The notes beneath the pieces were generated by a model. It had not been told where the DNA came from, made no database searches, and saw only the letters and a program-made list of their open reading frames with translations. A DNA stretch of 64,000 nt from CAWJLS01 sp963843755 (GTDB lineage Bacteria; Acidobacteriota; Thermoanaerobaculia; Multivoradales; DATKCC01), in the NCBI GenBank assembly GCA_963843755.1, contig CAWJLS010000003.1:62001-126000 (forward strand), read 5' to 3'. Shown piece after piece: positions 1 to 7,120 of this stretch. Position 1 is the stretch's first letter. The number at the start of each line of letters is the position of its first letter. The translations under genes were made by a program, and so were the position numbers.

Positions 1-603
1 GAGACCTCCTCGACTCCTCATCGCCGACGGTCACCTCGGCATCTGGGCCGCCGTGGCCGACGTCTTTCCCGAGATCGGCGAGCAGCGGTGCTGGAACCAT
101 CGGATGCGCAACGTCCTGGATCGATTGCCGAAGCGTCTCCAGGCCGAGGCGCGGGCCCTGCTGCGACAGATGCCCTACGCCGAGACGCGAGCGGACTGCG
201 AGCGGCTGCGGGACCAATTCGTCGAGCGCTTCGGTGCCGAGCATCCCGCCGCCGCCGAGACGCTCCTCCGGGACTGGGAGCGGATGGTGGCCTTCTACGA
301 CTTCCCCAAGGAGCACTGGAAGCACATCCGCACGACCAACCCCGTCGAATCGCCCTTCGCCTCCGTGCGCCTGCGGACCGACGCCGGAAAACGCTTCAAG
401 AAGGTCGTCAACGCCACCGCGCTCATCTGGCGCCTGCTCATGGTCGCCGAACGGACCTTCCGCCGGCTCGATCACCCCGAGCTCCTGCCAGAGGTCGCCA
501 TGGGAGCCCGCTTCGTCGACGGAGTCAGAGTCCTCGACGAGCAACCACAATTCGCCGACACGGAGGCCGTCGCCTGAGGACGTTTACACACTTCTTGACG
601 TGA
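1..603 (+). mobile_element. IS256-family insertion sequence, right end
   Basis: Contains the transposase C-terminus and ~25 bp of probable terminal repeat after its stop codon. The exact right boundary near 601-603 is inferred from the family's usual short gap between stop codon and element end. No target duplication can be tested because the left end is missing. Confidence 0.7.
2..577 (+). CDS. IS256-family transposase, C-terminal part (runs off left edge)
   Basis: Last ~190 residues of a mutator-type (IS256 family) DDE transposase. The frame is open from base 2, so the amino half lies outside the window. Family signatures are visible: LLIADGHLGIWAA near the left edge (probably the region of the second catalytic Asp), EQRCWNHRMRNVL, and HWKHIRTTNPVES close to the C-terminus. 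The frame shows no break, so nothing here argues against an intact enzyme. After the stop, TTTACACACTTCTTGACGTG (about 582-601) looks like the right terminal inverted repeat that usually ends such elements. The left end cannot be checked. Confidence 0.9.
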   Translation, partial: RPPRLLIADGHLGIWAAVADVFPEIGEQRCWNHRMRNVLDRLPKRLQAEARALLRQMPYAETRADCERLRDQFVERFGAEHPAAAETLLRDWERMVAFYDFPKEHWKHIRTTNPVESPFASVRLRTDAGKRFKKVVNATALIWRLLMVAERTFRRLDHPELLPEVAMGARFVDGVRVLDEQPQFADTEAVA

Positions 604-652
604 CCTCGGAGCAGGAGGATCGCAACAGCTCCTAGAAGCGTCTGCCGGGGCG

Positions 653-1360
653 TCATTGCGTCGCCCCACCGACCACCCCGGCGACGAACTGGTCCCAAGG
701 CGTCTGCTCGAGCGTTTGCTGATCACCCGGCTCTGAGGTGTAGCCGCTGCTCGTCTCGAAAAAGAGGTTCCTGTCGAGGCCGTGAATCAAGGGAGGCTCC
801 GAGAGGATCAGGTTCTCGGCCAAGACCAAGAGCCCTTTCCCTACGCCAGGGGCCGCCGGAAACCGCTCTCCTTGGGAACACAGGACCGCTCCGGCGACGA
901 TGACAGAGCCCTCGTAGCGCAGCACGTAAACCGTGGTGGGCTCGGCAAGGTCCGGCGGCCAGCCGAGAACTTGGTCGACCGACACCTCGTAGAGCGTGGC
1001 CGGCGTTCCGTGGGCCAGGCCTTCTTCGCTGCTCACCACGTGGCCGAGGAGCGCGTACTTCGCTTTCCTGAGAGCCGTTTGTGGATCGACGGGCTCCGAT
1101 GTGCCCGGGGACTTTCCGACGACATCACAGGCCGCCGGATCCTCCGCCGGCTCCACGGCCGCTCCCCGGAGCATGGCCTCCGCGGCGAGCCGATCGCCCT
1201 GGGGTAGCGCTTCGATTGCCGCTTCGCCTTGCTGCGAGAGCTCGTCTTGAGAGAGCCAAGCCAGACGAGCGGTGATCTCCTCCGGTAGCGCGCCGGCATG
1301 CGCCGCCCCGCCGAGAAGGGTCAACCCGAGCAAGCTCCAACACACCAGTTTCGCTCTCAT
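653..1360 (-). CDS. secreted protein of unknown function (paralogue of 7121-7939)
   Basis: 235 residues when started at the ATG at 1360, which has AGGAGG just upstream; an in-frame start further upstream would place residues before the signal peptide. N-terminus MRAKLVCWSLLGLTLLGGAAHA is a clear signal peptide, so export is likely. The mature part has no catalytic motif I recognise. Its C-terminal half (YALLGHVVSSEEG, YEVSVDQVLGWPP, GKGLLVLAENLILSEP, LFFETSSG) aligns by eye with the protein at 7121-7939 (IYLGTVITERAG, LRVRVDKVLLHGA, GQEVLVFSTTRVPVTG, IFFTLPDG), so the two are paralogues. GGGGCG/CGCCCC at 647-667 could form a short terminator stem overlapping the stop. Function unknown. Confidence 0.75.
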   Translation of the reverse strand: MRAKLVCWSLLGLTLLGGAAHAGALPEEITARLAWLSQDELSQQGEAAIEALPQGDRLAAEAMLRGAAVEPAEDPAACDVVGKSPGTSEPVDPQTALRKAKYALLGHVVSSEEGLAHGTPATLYEVSVDQVLGWPPDLAEPTTVYVLRYEGSVIVAGAVLCSQGERFPAAPGVGKGLLVLAENLILSEPPLIHGLDRNLFFETSSGYTSEPGDQQTLEQTPWDQFVAGVVGGATQ

Positions 1361-2290
1361 GAATCCTCCTGCGTTTGAGGCTGGCGACTCTCCACACCGG
1401 TCGGTCCGTTCTCCTCTATCGAGGAAGGGGACCTGTCGACCAGAGGGCACAAAGACGCCGCTTGTGGTCCGAGAACTTCAGCGCCTCCGCCGGGGTTGCC
1501 AATTTTTTTCTTCCGCATCGCTTCAAGACATTAGGTTATTCTATTGCCGAGATCAAGCCCATTGTCTACGTTTCTCGAGCCCCCGGACCGCATAAGCCCA
1601 TTGTCTCCAACTTGACATCCTGACGCCTCCGCCGCCGCTACCTGGCGAGAACGATTGAAGGCGAGGCCGGCGGGTCTGAGGGTTCGGAACCTTTTCCGTC
1701 CGCTTTCGGCCGCGCCGTGCTGGGTTCTGACCGTCCTCGCGGGACTTCCGCTCCGGTAGCGCTCCGCTACCGCCACGACCAGAACTGATCCATCATGGGG
1801 TCCCCTCCGGCCTGGCGGCCTCCGGTCGCTACCTCCGGTCCATCTCCTCGGCCGCCCGGGACAGACGGGTGGCCTGTGGGGATTCCCCTGCCATCGCTGA
1901 CCTGGCGGCCACTCCGAGCCCCTCCAGAGCCCCTTCTCGGCACCGTACATCGATCCGTATCCCCCTGATGTCAAAGATCTTACCGTCCCCGCCGCTCTCC
2001 TGGCCGTTTTCGGCCCTCTCGGCGCAGGCATGATTCTTGTTCGACACCACCGTCTCGGCAATTCCTTTTGTGCTTTCACCCAACCTATCTCACGCGAGAT
2101 CGACATCGGCGGCATCGATCCGCACGCTCTGGACGACGATGTCCTTTCACTCCTTCCACTGAACTAGGCGAACCTCTGCCGGCGCCAGGCCGAGGTCGTC
2201 ATGGACTTGCCCGTGGCGGGCTGAGACCTGGATCGAACCCGGAAAGATGAGCTAGCGGCGTCTTGGGATGGTGGCGTGACAGTGCAGGGA
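1361..2290. other. long non-coding stretch with a repeat-less CRISPR locus
   Basis: No credible gene. A 13-bp direct repeat AAGCCCATTGTCT occurs at 1555-1567 and 1594-1606. AT-rich sequence at 1500-1560 may hold the promoter of the leftward gene at 653-1360 (TTGATC, 17 bp, TAATGT on the minus strand, weak). Positions 1797-2045 are described separately as a fossil CRISPR locus. The remainder shows nothing I can name. Confidence 0.5.
1797..2045 (-). repeat. fossil CRISPR locus: trailer-side element fused to leader, no repeats left
   Basis: Positions 1797-1904 match the ~105-bp element found left of arrays A and B (8286, 14221). From about 1911 the sequence passes directly into the CRISPR leader (CGATCCGTATCCCCCTGATG, then the GGCCGTTTTCGGCC region and CATGATTCTTG), which elsewhere follows the rightmost repeat. 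The conserved TTGACA box of the leader (minus strand, 1969-1974) survives. No 37-bp repeat remains between the two parts, so the array appears to have been deleted, probably by recombination between its ends. Confidence 0.7.
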
Positions 2291-2320
2291 GGGTGCCGAG
2301 CACGTTCGCGCCCGGCACCC
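2291..2320 (-). terminator. hairpin downstream of the small-peptide gene pair
   Basis: GGGTGCCG (2291-2298) pairs with CGGCACCC (2313-2320): an 8-bp perfect stem with a 14-nt loop, 30 bp past the stop of the membrane-protein gene. There is no clear T tract, so it may be a weak or Rho-assisted end. Confidence 0.4.
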
Positions 2321-2349
2321 CTTCGAGCCTCTCGACTCGAAACCCCTCC

Positions 2350-2613
2350 TCAGAGGGACGCGACGATAAGATTGACGAGAAGCCCAGCGAGTGTGATCAG
2401 CAGAACCACCCCTGCCCACTTCAGGAAGGGGAGCTCTGACCGCCACCACCGACGCGTCGCCGGGTAGAGCACCAGGAGACTGCACGGAATCGCGATGGCG
2501 AGCGCGAAGGGCTGAGCCAGCCCGGCGCGTTGGAGCACCGCCGCAAGGAGTACGACGGTCAGGACGGCCGCGCCGCTGATCGCGATGTCGAAGAGACCGA
2601 ACCGGTGTGTCAT
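2350..2613 (-). CDS. small membrane protein, possibly immunity-like
   Basis: 87 residues, MTHRFGLFDIAISGAAVLTV onward. Two to three hydrophobic helices: about residues 9-27 (ISGAAVLTVVLLAAVL), 33-50 (QPFALAIAIPCSLLVLYP) and 65-85 (WAGVVLLITLAGLLVNLIVA). A charged loop RRWWRSEL separates the second and third. It starts 9 bp after the stop of the Gly/Cys-rich peptide gene on the same strand, so the two are probably cotranscribed. Bacteriocin immunity proteins often have this size and topology and this position, but there is no sequence match I can name. A decayed relative seems to lie at 8060-8270. Confidence 0.6.
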   Translation of the reverse strand: MTHRFGLFDIAISGAAVLTVVLLAAVLQRAGLAQPFALAIAIPCSLLVLYPATRRWWRSELPFLKWAGVVLLITLAGLLVNLIVASL

Positions 2614-2622
2614 CTCAGTACC

Positions 2623-2904
2623 TCACTTCCAGAGAGTGCCGTACGTGCAACCGATCGCGCCCGCGACGCATCCGATCCCGGTGCACGGCAACCAGCCGAT
2701 CTCTCCATCGATCGCGTTGCCCACGGCGCAACCGGCGGCCGCCCCCACACACCAGGCGCCCGTACACTTCGCCCAGTCGCCCCAACCGCCGAGCCACCCG
2801 CGGGTAGAGAACATTGCGTCCTTGCTCGCCAGGTCCCCAGTGCTGCCTCCCTTGAGGCCCAGGCTCGACCCGTTTGCATCTCCCGGCTCGGTGTGGACCT
2901 TCAC
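2623..2904 (-). CDS. Gly/Cys-rich small peptide, bacteriocin-like candidate
   Basis: 93 residues from the GTG at 2904. An internal ATG at 2814 with AAGGA five bases upstream would give a 63-residue form. The C-terminal half is rich in Gly, Ala, Trp and Cys: WLGGWGDWAKCTGAWCVG, AAAGCAVGNAIDGEIGW, LPCTGIGCVAGAIGCTYG. GxxxG-rich amphiphilic cores with scattered Cys are typical of class II bacteriocins. LGLKGG at residues 15-20 resembles the end of a double-glycine leader but lacks the rest of the consensus. The next gene encodes a small membrane protein that could be an immunity partner. No transporter or peptidase lies nearby, so the bacteriocin reading is an inference. Confidence 0.5.
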   Translation of the reverse strand: MKVHTEPGDANGSSLGLKGGSTGDLASKDAMFSTRGWLGGWGDWAKCTGAWCVGAAAGCAVGNAIDGEIGWLPCTGIGCVAGAIGCTYGTLWK

Positions 2905-3164
2905 GAAGACTCTCGCTCACGCCGACGGCAGGCACCTGTTCAGGGGCCAACCCGCCGACGAGCTCATGATGGAAACTCAACACCGCGATTGAAAGTACCT
3001 CGCTTCTCCGCAACTATGCAAGTGCGAGATCTTGGCGGGCTCGTGTTCACCGTTTCAAAGGCCTCCGGCTGGCCCGATAGACACAGCGCCTCTTCGACCG
3101 AGGCTCTCGACCCAGCGACACCCCTCCGCCTCGCCCTCCAGCTCCCCCATCCAGACCACCCACC

Positions 3165-3590
3165 TCAAGCGTCCGGCGCGATCAGATCATCGCCTCCCCC
3201 GGGTCCTTCCCCGCCGGAGAGCCTGTCGTCCGGAGGAGCGATTCCGGACTCCTGAGGCACGACGCCCTCCGGACCGCACGGGTTGACCGCTCCGCCGTCG
3301 CGGCAGACGATGAGGTTGATGCGAGGTCCCCCGCCCAGGCGGACGACCATGGCCTCGCCTTCGTCGCCGACAACCGAGAGCGTCATCTTGTAGACCGGTG
3401 CTGCTGGCGTGTTCGGAGAGGTCGAGTAGACATCGAAGTCGACGACCGGCGGCGCCTTGCGCGTCTCGGCCCGCTCGGCAAGGCGGCCGGCGCTCGGCTG
3501 CGCGAAGTGCAGGCAGGCCCACCCACCGAATCCCGAACCAGCGACGAAGCAGACGCACCCGACGACGACGTGCCATCGAGAGCGCCTCAT
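3165..3590 (-). CDS. hypothetical protein with one N-terminal membrane anchor
   Basis: 141 residues from the ATG at 3590: MRRSRWHVVVGCVCFVAGSG is a short basic N-terminus followed by one hydrophobic helix, so the protein is probably anchored with its body outside the cytoplasm. The remainder (VYKMTLSVVGDEGEAMVV, NLIVCRDGGAVNPCGPEG) has two Cys and a Gly/Pro/Asp-rich tail. Last of a tight three-gene operon: its ATG overlaps the TGA of the gene at 3587-3934 in an ATGA junction. No family recognised. Confidence 0.65.
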   Translation of the reverse strand: MRRSRWHVVVGCVCFVAGSGFGGWACLHFAQPSAGRLAERAETRKAPPVVDFDVYSTSPNTPAAPVYKMTLSVVGDEGEAMVVRLGGGPRINLIVCRDGGAVNPCGPEGVVPQESGIAPPDDRLSGGEGPGGGDDLIAPDA

Positions 3591-3934
3591 GACAGCGCCG
3601 CCTCGAGCTCGCGAGCTGCGGTCTGAACTGCCTGGAGAGCCAGCGTCACACCGGCCTGGAGCTTCGACGGCGCCCCGTCGCCTTCTCCCCAGTGCACCAA
3701 CACGTCCCGCAAGTGAATCTCCAGCGCCCAGAGATCCGGCACCGCGGCGCGGCTCATGGTCACGTTGTGGGGTACCGGACCCTCCGGCGCCGGCATGCTC
3801 TCCAACACCGCGCTCTCCAGCAGGTCGACGAACCGCGAGAGGTTCTCGACGGCATCCGGGTGAATGTGGGCCAGGAACGTGCAGCGCAGCGGCTGCGAAG
3901 CGAGGGCGCGCAGCTCTTCCTCGTCCTGGGTCAC
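3587..3934 (-). CDS. small hypothetical cytosolic protein
   Basis: 115 residues, predicted mostly helical and without membrane segments (DAVENLSRFVDLLESAVLES; LWALEIHLRDVLVHWGEG; LALQAVQTAARELEAALS). GTG start at 3934 lies inside the upstream gene's TGA (GTGA overlap), and its own stop overlaps the next ATG, so the three genes at 3165-4386 are translationally coupled. It weakly resembles the upstream protein (both carry a VDLLE/VDLEALVRHLGDL-like helix followed by a helical tail), so the two may be diverged copies or partners. Function unknown. Confidence 0.65.
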   Translation of the reverse strand: MTQDEEELRALASQPLRCTFLAHIHPDAVENLSRFVDLLESAVLESMPAPEGPVPHNVTMSRAAVPDLWALEIHLRDVLVHWGEGDGAPSKLQAGVTLALQAVQTAARELEAALS

Positions 3935-4386
3935 AGGTCGCCCCTCGCGGCCTTCTGAGCCTTCGCGGCGTTGCCCCCGGCCCCACGCCGGACGAGCCGC
4001 GGTCCGGCGTCGCGGAGGGCCCGTGGCCGCCGCTCCTCGGCCTCGGCCAGCGTCCTGGCCAGCCGTGCTTCCGCCTGCCGAAGGAGCGACAGAACCTCGG
4101 TCAGGTCGTCGCGGTATCGGTGCTCCTGGACCGTCTCCCCGGAGCCGTCCGCGAGGTCGCCCAGGTGGCGGACCAGGGCTTCCAAGTCGACGAGCGCGGC
4201 CCGGCCGAACAGGATGTCGAACGGGATGTTGCTCGGCGCGGCGCCGAAGGCCTCATAAAGCGCCGCTTCGGTGAACTCGCCGGCCTGTTGGAGGGCGGCG
4301 GCGACTTCCGGCTTGAGCCCCGCCAGGAACACCTCGCGGTACGGACCGGCGACGGCCAGCTCTTCGGCGGGGGTCAACGGCACCAT
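3931..4386 (-). CDS. hypothetical helical protein, first gene of a three-gene operon
   Basis: 151 residues from the ATG at 4386 (MVPLTPAEELAVAGPYREVF). Helical and charged; the C-terminal third (LLRQAEARLARTLAEAEERR) could form a short coiled coil and ends in a basic tail. No signal peptide or membrane helix. It overlaps the next gene by 4 bp. The longer in-frame extension upstream is Pro/Arg-rich and unlike real coding sequence, so I prefer the ATG. Not recognised. Confidence 0.6.
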   Translation of the reverse strand: MVPLTPAEELAVAGPYREVFLAGLKPEVAAALQQAGEFTEAALYEAFGAAPSNIPFDILFGRAALVDLEALVRHLGDLADGSGETVQEHRYRDDLTEVLSLLRQAEARLARTLAEAEERRPRALRDAGPRLVRRGAGGNAAKAQKAARGDL

Positions 4387-4798
4387 GCTGGCCGGCCCTT
4401 CGGCGGCCGGGGGAGCACCGGCTCCGGGTTGCGAACAGTCTGTGGTCGGTCGTTCAAGGCGTTGGCTCCTGTTCGGTCGCGAGAGTCCGTTCACCGGCCT
4501 GCTGCATGGACGGACCCCCTCCTCTTCGGGGCCGCGGGCGTGCACCACCCGGGGCGGCCCGCAGGCCGTTCGTTGATGCGAGAAGACTAGAAAGACGCGA
4601 GAGCCGTTCCAAGGCCCCGATCTGAGCCTCTGGATCGGCCAATTGTCGGGTCGTTTGTGGGGGCTGAGACCGCTCAATTGGGGGGTCAGTTCGGCGTCTG
4701 GAGAGCCCCGAATCGGCGAGTTGGTGCACGATGGGGGCGGGAGCGGACGGCGCCGGCCTGCCGCCGGCGGCCCGGTGCTGCTCCCGGAAGGAGGCTCC
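4387..4798. other. divergent intergenic region
   Basis: 412 bp between the leftward three-gene operon and the rightward secreted-peptide gene. No gene seen. The sequence is less GC-rich around 4636-4700, where both promoters would be expected, but I cannot pick convincing -35/-10 boxes. The ribosome site GGAGG lies at 4788-4793, just ahead of the peptide gene. Confidence 0.4.
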
Positions 4799-5173
4799 AT
4801 GCACACCATCCGACCGCGGAGGGTCGCCGTCCTCCTGGCCGTCCTGGCCCTGCTCTTCGCTGCCTGGCCGGCGGCAGCGGCACCGCACCAGCAACCTGCA
4901 GCCCGGGCAGCCGCCAACGACGCCGGCGTGGTCGGCCCGCTCTTCCACGGCCTCGCCACCTGGCTCAACGCGCTGTGGCCGGGGATCGGTGGGCCGGCGG
5001 CGCCGGAGGCCACCTGGGGAGCCACCGGTGGCGAGCTCGACCCCAACGGAGCGCCGCAGTCTGCCTGGGAGGAGTTGGGTTCGGGTCTCGACCCCTACGG
5101 ATCGCCGCAACCCCAAAGCGACGTCCCAGCGTCCACGCCCCAACTCGGGTCGGGCGCCGATCCTTACGGCTAG
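4799..5173 (+). CDS. secreted small peptide with DPNG/DPYG repeats
   Basis: 124 residues from the ATG at 4799, preceded by GGAGG. Signal peptide MHTIRPRRVAVLLAVLALLF...AAWPAAAAP with cleavage near AAA-AP. The mature chain is short and ends in spaced copies of one motif: GGELDPNG, GSGLDPYG and, as its last residues, GSGADPYG. A second gene of the same plan (LGTIDPNG twice) sits at 45181-45477, and each is followed by a hairpin terminator and then a TPR protein. Asp-Pro-Asn/Tyr-Gly turns could bind calcium or be cleaved or modified; this is a guess. Family not recognised. Confidence 0.7.
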   Translation: MHTIRPRRVAVLLAVLALLFAAWPAAAAPHQQPAARAAANDAGVVGPLFHGLATWLNALWPGIGGPAAPEATWGATGGELDPNGAPQSAWEELGSGLDPYGSPQPQSDVPASTPQLGSGADPYG

Positions 5174-5181
5174 TGGCCGGC

Positions 5182-5219
5182 CCCCCGGCGTCGGTGGATC
5201 GCTTCGCCGGCGCTGGGGG
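5182..5219 (+). terminator. hairpin terminator after the DPYG peptide gene
   Basis: CCCCGGCGTCGG (5183-5194) pairs with CCGGCGCTGGGG (5207-5218) as a 12-bp stem with two G-T wobbles and a 12-nt loop, followed by TTCTCTGTT. It lies 9 bp past the stop codon. An equivalent hairpin follows the paralogous peptide at 45181-45477. Confidence 0.6.
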
Positions 5220-5310
5220 TTCTCTGTTGCGGTGTGCCGGTTCTTCCGCAAGGAGCACCGCTCGGGGTAGACTCGCAACATCGGAACCCGCGCACTTGCT
5301 GGAGGAATGA

Positions 5311-6630
5311 ATGCATCCGCCCCTGTACCTCTATGAAGCCGTCGCCCGGGGCAAAGTCCCCCGGGAGTTCCTGGAAGAGATCGAGCGAGAGCACCTCAAA
5401 GCCTGCTGCTCGGCCTGTGCCCACACGATTGCGCAGGACGACGTGCGCCGGAGCCGGCCGGGCACCCCGAGCTGGGAGCCTCCCCGGGACCGGCTGGACC
5501 CGTTGCGCGACGCGCTGCGCGAACGCGACCTGAACGTCCGCACCATCGAGCGGAAGGCCCGCTCCTGGGTCCGGCGGGCGCTCAAGCTCCCCCGGGAGGT
5601 GCGCCGGGACAAGGTCGCCGCCGCCTATACCCGCTACCAGGGTCCGATCTTCTGCCAGCTCCTGTTGGCGGAGGCGCGGCGGCGGATTCCGGGGGAGCCT
5701 GCCGAGGCCGAGTCCCTGGCCGACGCCGCGCTCGCCGCGAACCGCGAGACCGCCATGTACCAGTCGAACACGGAGGTCGAGGCGGCGGGGCTCGCCATCC
5801 GGGGCAACGCCCGGCGCGCCCTGGGCCGGCTGGTGCTCGCCGCCAACGACCTGGCGGCGGCCAGACGGCTGCTCGACCGCCCCGACGTCAAGGATCCGGA
5901 GACTGCGCCCGAGGTCTTCGCTTACCTGGGGGCACTGCGCAAGGACCAGGGCCACTTCGCGGAAGCCGCCAGCCACATGCACCGCGCAGCGACCCTCTAC
6001 GCGCTCCTGCGCCACCGGGAGCAAGCAGCACGCAACCTCCTGAACATCGGGCTGATCCACCACGCGTGCCACGATCTCGGGGCCGCCGTGAGCGTGACCG
6101 AGGACGCCCTCAGGCTACTCGACGCGGACGCGGAGGACTGGCTCCGAGCCTACGCCCACTACAACCTCGCGCATCACCTCCACGCGGCGGGAGAGGTCGA
6201 CCGAGCCGAAGCAGAGCTTGGGTCAAACGAGGAGCTTCTAGCCGCCTGCGGAGAGGAAGTAACCCAGCACGTGATCTGGCTCCGAGCCCGGATCGCCTGG
6301 AGCCGAGAGGACCTGACGACCGCCCAGAAGCTCTACGCGGAGGCCCGGCAACGCGCCTTCGACCGGGGCATCGCCTGGGACGCGGGGCTGGTGGGCCTGG
6401 AGCTCGCACTGGTCCACCTGGCCCGGGGCCGGACCGCCCAGGTCCGCAAGCTCGCCCATGAAGCCTTGGAGATCTTCGCCGAGCAGGAGGTGGAGCGCGA
6501 GGTCCGGGCGGCCCTCGATCTCCTCGCCGCCGCCGCCCGCCGCGACGCCATCACCCGCAAGCTGCTGGAGCAGGCGATCGCCGCCGTCGAAAGCACCTCC
6601 CACGGCCGGCCGGCCGCCGCGAATCCATAA
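5311..6630 (+). CDS. TPR-repeat protein with N-terminal Cys motif
   Basis: 439 residues; ATG at 5311 with GGAGG five bases upstream. The N-terminus carries HLKACCSACAH, possibly a zinc site. From about residue 105 to the end it is a run of helical hairpins with TPR spacing (GNARRALGRLVLAANDLAAA; AYLGALRKDQGHFAEAASHM; NLLNIGLIHHACHDLGAAVS; AHYNLAHHLHAAGEVDRAEA; LAHEALEIFAEQEVEREVRA), ending in a short tail. No enzyme domain. TPR arrays bind other proteins or peptides. Its position after the secreted DPYG peptide, repeated at 45181-46979, suggests a functional pair, with the TPR protein perhaps a regulator or sensor. Cytosolic (no signal peptide). Confidence 0.75.
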   Translation: MHPPLYLYEAVARGKVPREFLEEIEREHLKACCSACAHTIAQDDVRRSRPGTPSWEPPRDRLDPLRDALRERDLNVRTIERKARSWVRRALKLPREVRRDKVAAAYTRYQGPIFCQLLLAEARRRIPGEPAEAESLADAALAANRETAMYQSNTEVEAAGLAIRGNARRALGRLVLAANDLAAARRLLDRPDVKDPETAPEVFAYLGALRKDQGHFAEAASHMHRAATLYALLRHREQAARNLLNIGLIHHACHDLGAAVSVTEDALRLLDADAEDWLRAYAHYNLAHHLHAAGEVDRAEAELGSNEELLAACGEEVTQHVIWLRARIAWSREDLTTAQKLYAEARQRAFDRGIAWDAGLVGLELALVHLARGRTAQVRKLAHEALEIFAEQEVEREVRAALDLLAAAARRDAITRKLLEQAIAAVESTSHGRPAAANP

Positions 6631-6639
6631 GCTCGGCCA

Positions 6640-6720
6640 CTGGCTGGCACCGATCTGGATGTCTACCAGACCGTCGGATGCGACCGCCGAGAGACCGACC
6701 GCGACCAGGGCTGTGGGCAT
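6640..6720 (-). pseudogene. remnant of DUF457-type membrane hydrolase gene
   Basis: Minus-strand MPTALVAVGLSAVASDGLVD matches the start (MPTA) plus an internal piece (LTAVGFLAVASHGLLDALTD) of the intact gene at 13588-14139, with the intervening ~100 residues deleted. The flank to its right also matches the flank of the intact copy (TGTGGGCATC... to the GGGGGTCCCC element), so this is an eroded duplicate of the same segment. Confidence 0.6.
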
Positions 6721-7046
6721 CGAGTCTTGCCAGCAACCCTCCTGACGATTGAACGCCCGACGGCGCGTGAGAGGACGCCTCTCAGAACAGCAACAGCCGG
6801 AGGGGGTCCCCCTCCGGCCTCACGGCCTCCGGGTCGCTACGTCCAGTCCATCTCCTCGGCCGCCCCTCCCAGAAGGTGCACCGCGGGAGTTGTGGAGCAC
6901 GGACCCGGCCAAGTTCGCGACCGATCTGGAGCAGTGGAAGCTGTTTGACGACTGACGTTACCGGCACGCAAGAGCGAATCTTTCGAACCGCGTCCCTCCC
7001 TCGTGTCATCTCACATCGCCACCCTTCTTCAATGACGATGAAAAGA
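6721..7046. repeat. non-coding stretch with a partial trailer-side element
   Basis: Positions 6801-6868 are a shortened copy (about 70 bp) of the element found left of arrays A and B. It continues into an open frame reading APRELWSTDPAKFATDLEQW (about 6879-6940), which looks like the tail of a lost gene but has no recognisable start. Nothing else seen up to the terminator at 7047. Confidence 0.45.
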
Positions 7047-7073
7047 CCCGGGACGCCGTCGCGGCGCCCCGGG
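7040..7073 (-). terminator. Rho-independent terminator of the leftward secreted-protein gene
   Basis: On the minus strand a stem CCCGGG-x-CGCCG / CGGCG-x-CCCGGG (7047-7073) with a 3-nt loop is followed by TCTTTTC. It lies about 48 bp beyond the stop of the gene at 7121-7939, in the right orientation. Confidence 0.7.
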
Positions 7074-7120
7074 AAGATCTGGTTGTGGGCCGCGGTCGCC
7101 TGGGATGATGGTTCGAAGCA

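Noticed and set aside
2530..3255. 241-codon plus-strand frame over the bacteriocin-like region
   Set aside because: Pro/Arg/Ser-rich low-complexity composition, no start signal, overlaps the better-supported minus-strand genes.
3457..4590. 377-codon plus-strand frame opposite the three-gene operon
   Set aside because: The minus strand shows ATGA/GTGA couplings and helical proteins; the plus frame is a composition artefact.
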